Shown here: one piece after another, positions 61,961 through 64,000 of the stretch
Layout of the letters: each line of letters starts with the position of its first letter
How positions within the stretch are numbered: the stretch's first letter is position 1
NCBI RefSeq assembly: GCF_023065955.2
Contig: NW_026622863.1
Span: 44,560,177 to 44,624,176 of the forward strand
DNA length: 64,000 bases
Source: Ursus arctos
Lineage: Eukaryota > Chordata > Mammalia > Carnivora > Ursidae
Direction of reading: 5' to 3'
Notes under the pieces: model-generated
Seen by the model: the letters and a program-made list of their open reading frames with translations, nothing else
Database searches by the model: none
Told to the model about the DNA's origin: nothing
Position numbers and translations under genes: made by a program

Positions 61961-62679
61961 ATTATACAGCGCGTGCCAGCCAGACTCAAACCACAGGATG
62001 TCTCCAAGCCCGTGCATTCCTGCTTCCTTTACACGGAGCTCACTGTCCCAACGGTCACCGGTATCAAGCACCAGCAAAGACGAGAACTATCCCCACGCTG
62101 ACACACTACAGTAGCTGTCCTTCCCACACAGAAAACCCTGTTACGGAGGCCGCTGTCCCAGATGTGTGGGACACACCTTAGATACATTACATGGGTTGTG
62201 TTTACAGTCACCGTGAAAATCAACAGCAGAAAATCCCCTTGGTGGATGGGATTCACACGAAAGCTTACAAGCACCCCTTACAAGTTCATTCCGGCCTGAC
62301 GACTGCTCGAGCGCACAGAGAGACAGACCTGTTCTGGTCCCGCCGCTGCAGGATGTTTAAAGTAATAAAATGACTCCTGAAGGTTTTCTTCCTCTTAAAC
62401 ACGAGGGGATTTTCCCCCCTCCTTGTTAGCTTTTCCTCCCACAAGAACTACTGGTGTTATTTTAGTGTTCAATAAAAACGGTCACTGCAAACATTTCTTA
62501 GAAGTAAAGGCCCTCACCCCCATCCAACACTCAGAAATAACCACTGGTTACATTTTATTCATCATCCTTACAGATGATGTCCGGAATCCTTTCAAAATAA
62601 TCTGAGCGGGGAGAAAGTGGGTGGAGTGTGGGTTGGGCGGGACTGGCTGGACTAAGGGTGGCTGGGGCTGCAGAAGGGT
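61961..62679. other. Intergenic DNA, nothing recognised
   Basis: About 700 bases with no gene, RNA or named repeat recognised. Confidence 0.35.
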
Positions 62680-63250
62680 CCGAGCAGAGACCCGGGTGAC
62701 GGTGCCAGTCACGTTCAAGGGAACAGAAGTTCAGTGTGTCTGGAGCTTAGGCAGTTGGGGAGACGGTGGGGTGAGGGTCAGGGGCCAGATCACACCAGGC
62801 CCTCAGGATCAGTTAGAACCTTGTCCTTAGGACACTGGAGAAACGTGGAAAGGCTTCAGGCAGGAAGACATGATCAGATTTGTGTTTCGCAAAACTCCCT
62901 CTAACTGCCAAGGGGAGGTGGGTTAGAGTGAGAGGTAGGAGGCCAGGAAAGAGGGTGGGCCGAGTCACGGTGGGAAAGGCGGGGTTGGACCAAGGCAGGG
63001 CTATGAAAGAGGAGAAGAGGGCAAGCAAGAGAGACATCCAGGAAGCTCAGTGGACAAGCCATGCAGGTTGATGGGTCTGGCTGGGGGAGGAGGGGTTGGG
63101 GAGGGAAGCATCAAGGATGAGGCCCAAGGTTCCTTATGGAAACTTGGTGTATGGAGGGGCCACCCTGGAGGAGGAGCAGGTTTAGAATTTGGGACTCGGT
63201 GAGTGTTAGGGCCCAGGGATCACTCAGGGCTGAGGGCAAGGCTTCAGGAA
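62680..63250 (+). repeat. Old LINE-type repeat, 3' part
   Basis: 'gacatgatcagatttgtgttt', 'aaaactccctctaactgcc', 'atcaaggatgaggcccaagg' are later parts of the repeat at 8945. Confidence 0.55.
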
Positions 63251-64000
63251 CCCTCAGGATGCCCAGGTGTGGGGCTCACAGCAGAGGTCAGGGCTAAGGA
63301 TGGGCAGTGGGTGTCACTAGCACAGAGACAGGAAACAGACCTTAAAAGCGGGTAAGACAGCCCAGGGGGTGGGAGGAGCGAAGAGCCCCCAACATGTAAG
63401 GGACTGGTGAAATCAAAGGAACTTCTTGCAAAGAAACAAGACAGAGGAGAAAAACCAGGCGACAGCAGCACCACAGAAACCGAGGGCAGAGTGCCCTTCG
63501 AGAAGGGAGGAATGGCCAACACTGCCGATTTGTGCCAAGATGGCCAATAAGATGAGCACTAGAAGGTGCCCACTGAGCCAGGTTCTCGTTGTCAGAGAAA
63601 GGAGCTATAAAGAAAGCAAGGAGGGGAGGCAGGAGCGAACCCTCCGGGGCTAGATCAGAGTCAGAGCTGGCAGGGTGGACTCGTCAGCATGGACAGACAC
63701 CTATCTACACACACACACTCAGAAATGCAGACGTGTGTGTCCACACCGCTTTGGACACAGACATATTTCCGAGCTCTGTCGGCTGAGAGGGACTAGAAGC
63801 AGGGACCCCCCGGCGATGAGCACGCACAGGGCGCAGACCTTGGTTTCCACTACCATTCTCCAGTAAAAGGAACCAGGGCTCTCTGGGGAAACGGCCGACT
63901 CTAGGGCTGGGGCTGCTTACGGTGCCAGGGAGTAAGGAGATGCTGGAGGGGAAAGAAAGGAGTCAAGAACACAGCAGCCAACCTGACAGGGCCTCTATGG
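63251..64000. other. Intergenic DNA to the window edge
   Basis: No gene, SINE or named repeat is recognised. A short CA run lies at about 63707-63718. Confidence 0.35.

Overview
This is a vertebrate nuclear window. It holds spliced genes with canonical GT/AG junctions, large introns, CpG-rich promoters and a very dense load of tRNA-derived carnivore SINEs (CAN-SINEs, about 53 copies). Many copies carry the variant with the 'cacagcggttaagcg' head and the 'gtgatcccggcgtta' core, which I associate with bears and close relatives. The most likely source is therefore a caniform carnivore, possibly an ursid. The gene order DLL3 - SELENOV - EID2 - LEUTX matches human chromosome 19q13.2.

Layout. 1-3470 is intergenic DNA upstream of DLL3, with old repeats, a CpG-rich block and a CA-rich low-complexity block. 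3548-11600 (+) is DLL3, with eight coding exons and an alternative ninth exon at 11878. 15851-19843 (+) is SELENOV, with five coding exons, a UGA selenocysteine codon at 19292 and a separate 3' exon carrying the SECIS at about 23611. Its N-terminal Thr/Pro repeat is much longer than in human. An inverted, decayed copy of SELENOV exons 4-5 lies at 24610-24830 (-). 31157-31738 (-) is single-exon EID2 in a CpG island. A ferritin light chain retrocopy (32145-33050, +) sits head to head with it. 45029-46474 (+) is the paired-like homeobox gene LEUTX, with three coding exons and an intact frame. Everything from 46.5 kb to 64 kb, and most of 33-45 kb, is intergenic DNA made of SINEs, L1, L2, MIR, MER5A-type and MLT1-type LTR fragments. 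Two GC-rich blocks there (48.5-49.2 kb and 49.7-50.5 kb) I could not identify.

Function. The genes are not a pathway. DLL3 is a divergent Notch ligand of somite segmentation and neuroendocrine cells. SELENOV is a thioredoxin-like selenoprotein of the SELENOW family, known to be mainly testicular. EID2 is an inhibitor of p300-dependent differentiation. LEUTX is a transcription factor of early embryonic genome activation.

Most notable observations: a SECIS whose 5' core reads AUGC instead of AUGA; the inverted SELENOV fragment; the expanded SELENOV repeat, which is also open on the other strand; an FTL retrocopy with an open frame but lost start and lost iron-responsive loop; a lysine-free DLL3 cytoplasmic tail; an intact LEUTX with changed recognition-helix residues; and no visible EID2B or galectin genes where human has them. 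I saw no evidence of an entirely new multigene system. All exon boundaries were read by eye from splice signals, frame and recalled family sequences; nothing was aligned by computer. SINE and old-repeat edges are approximate to about 5-20 bases.
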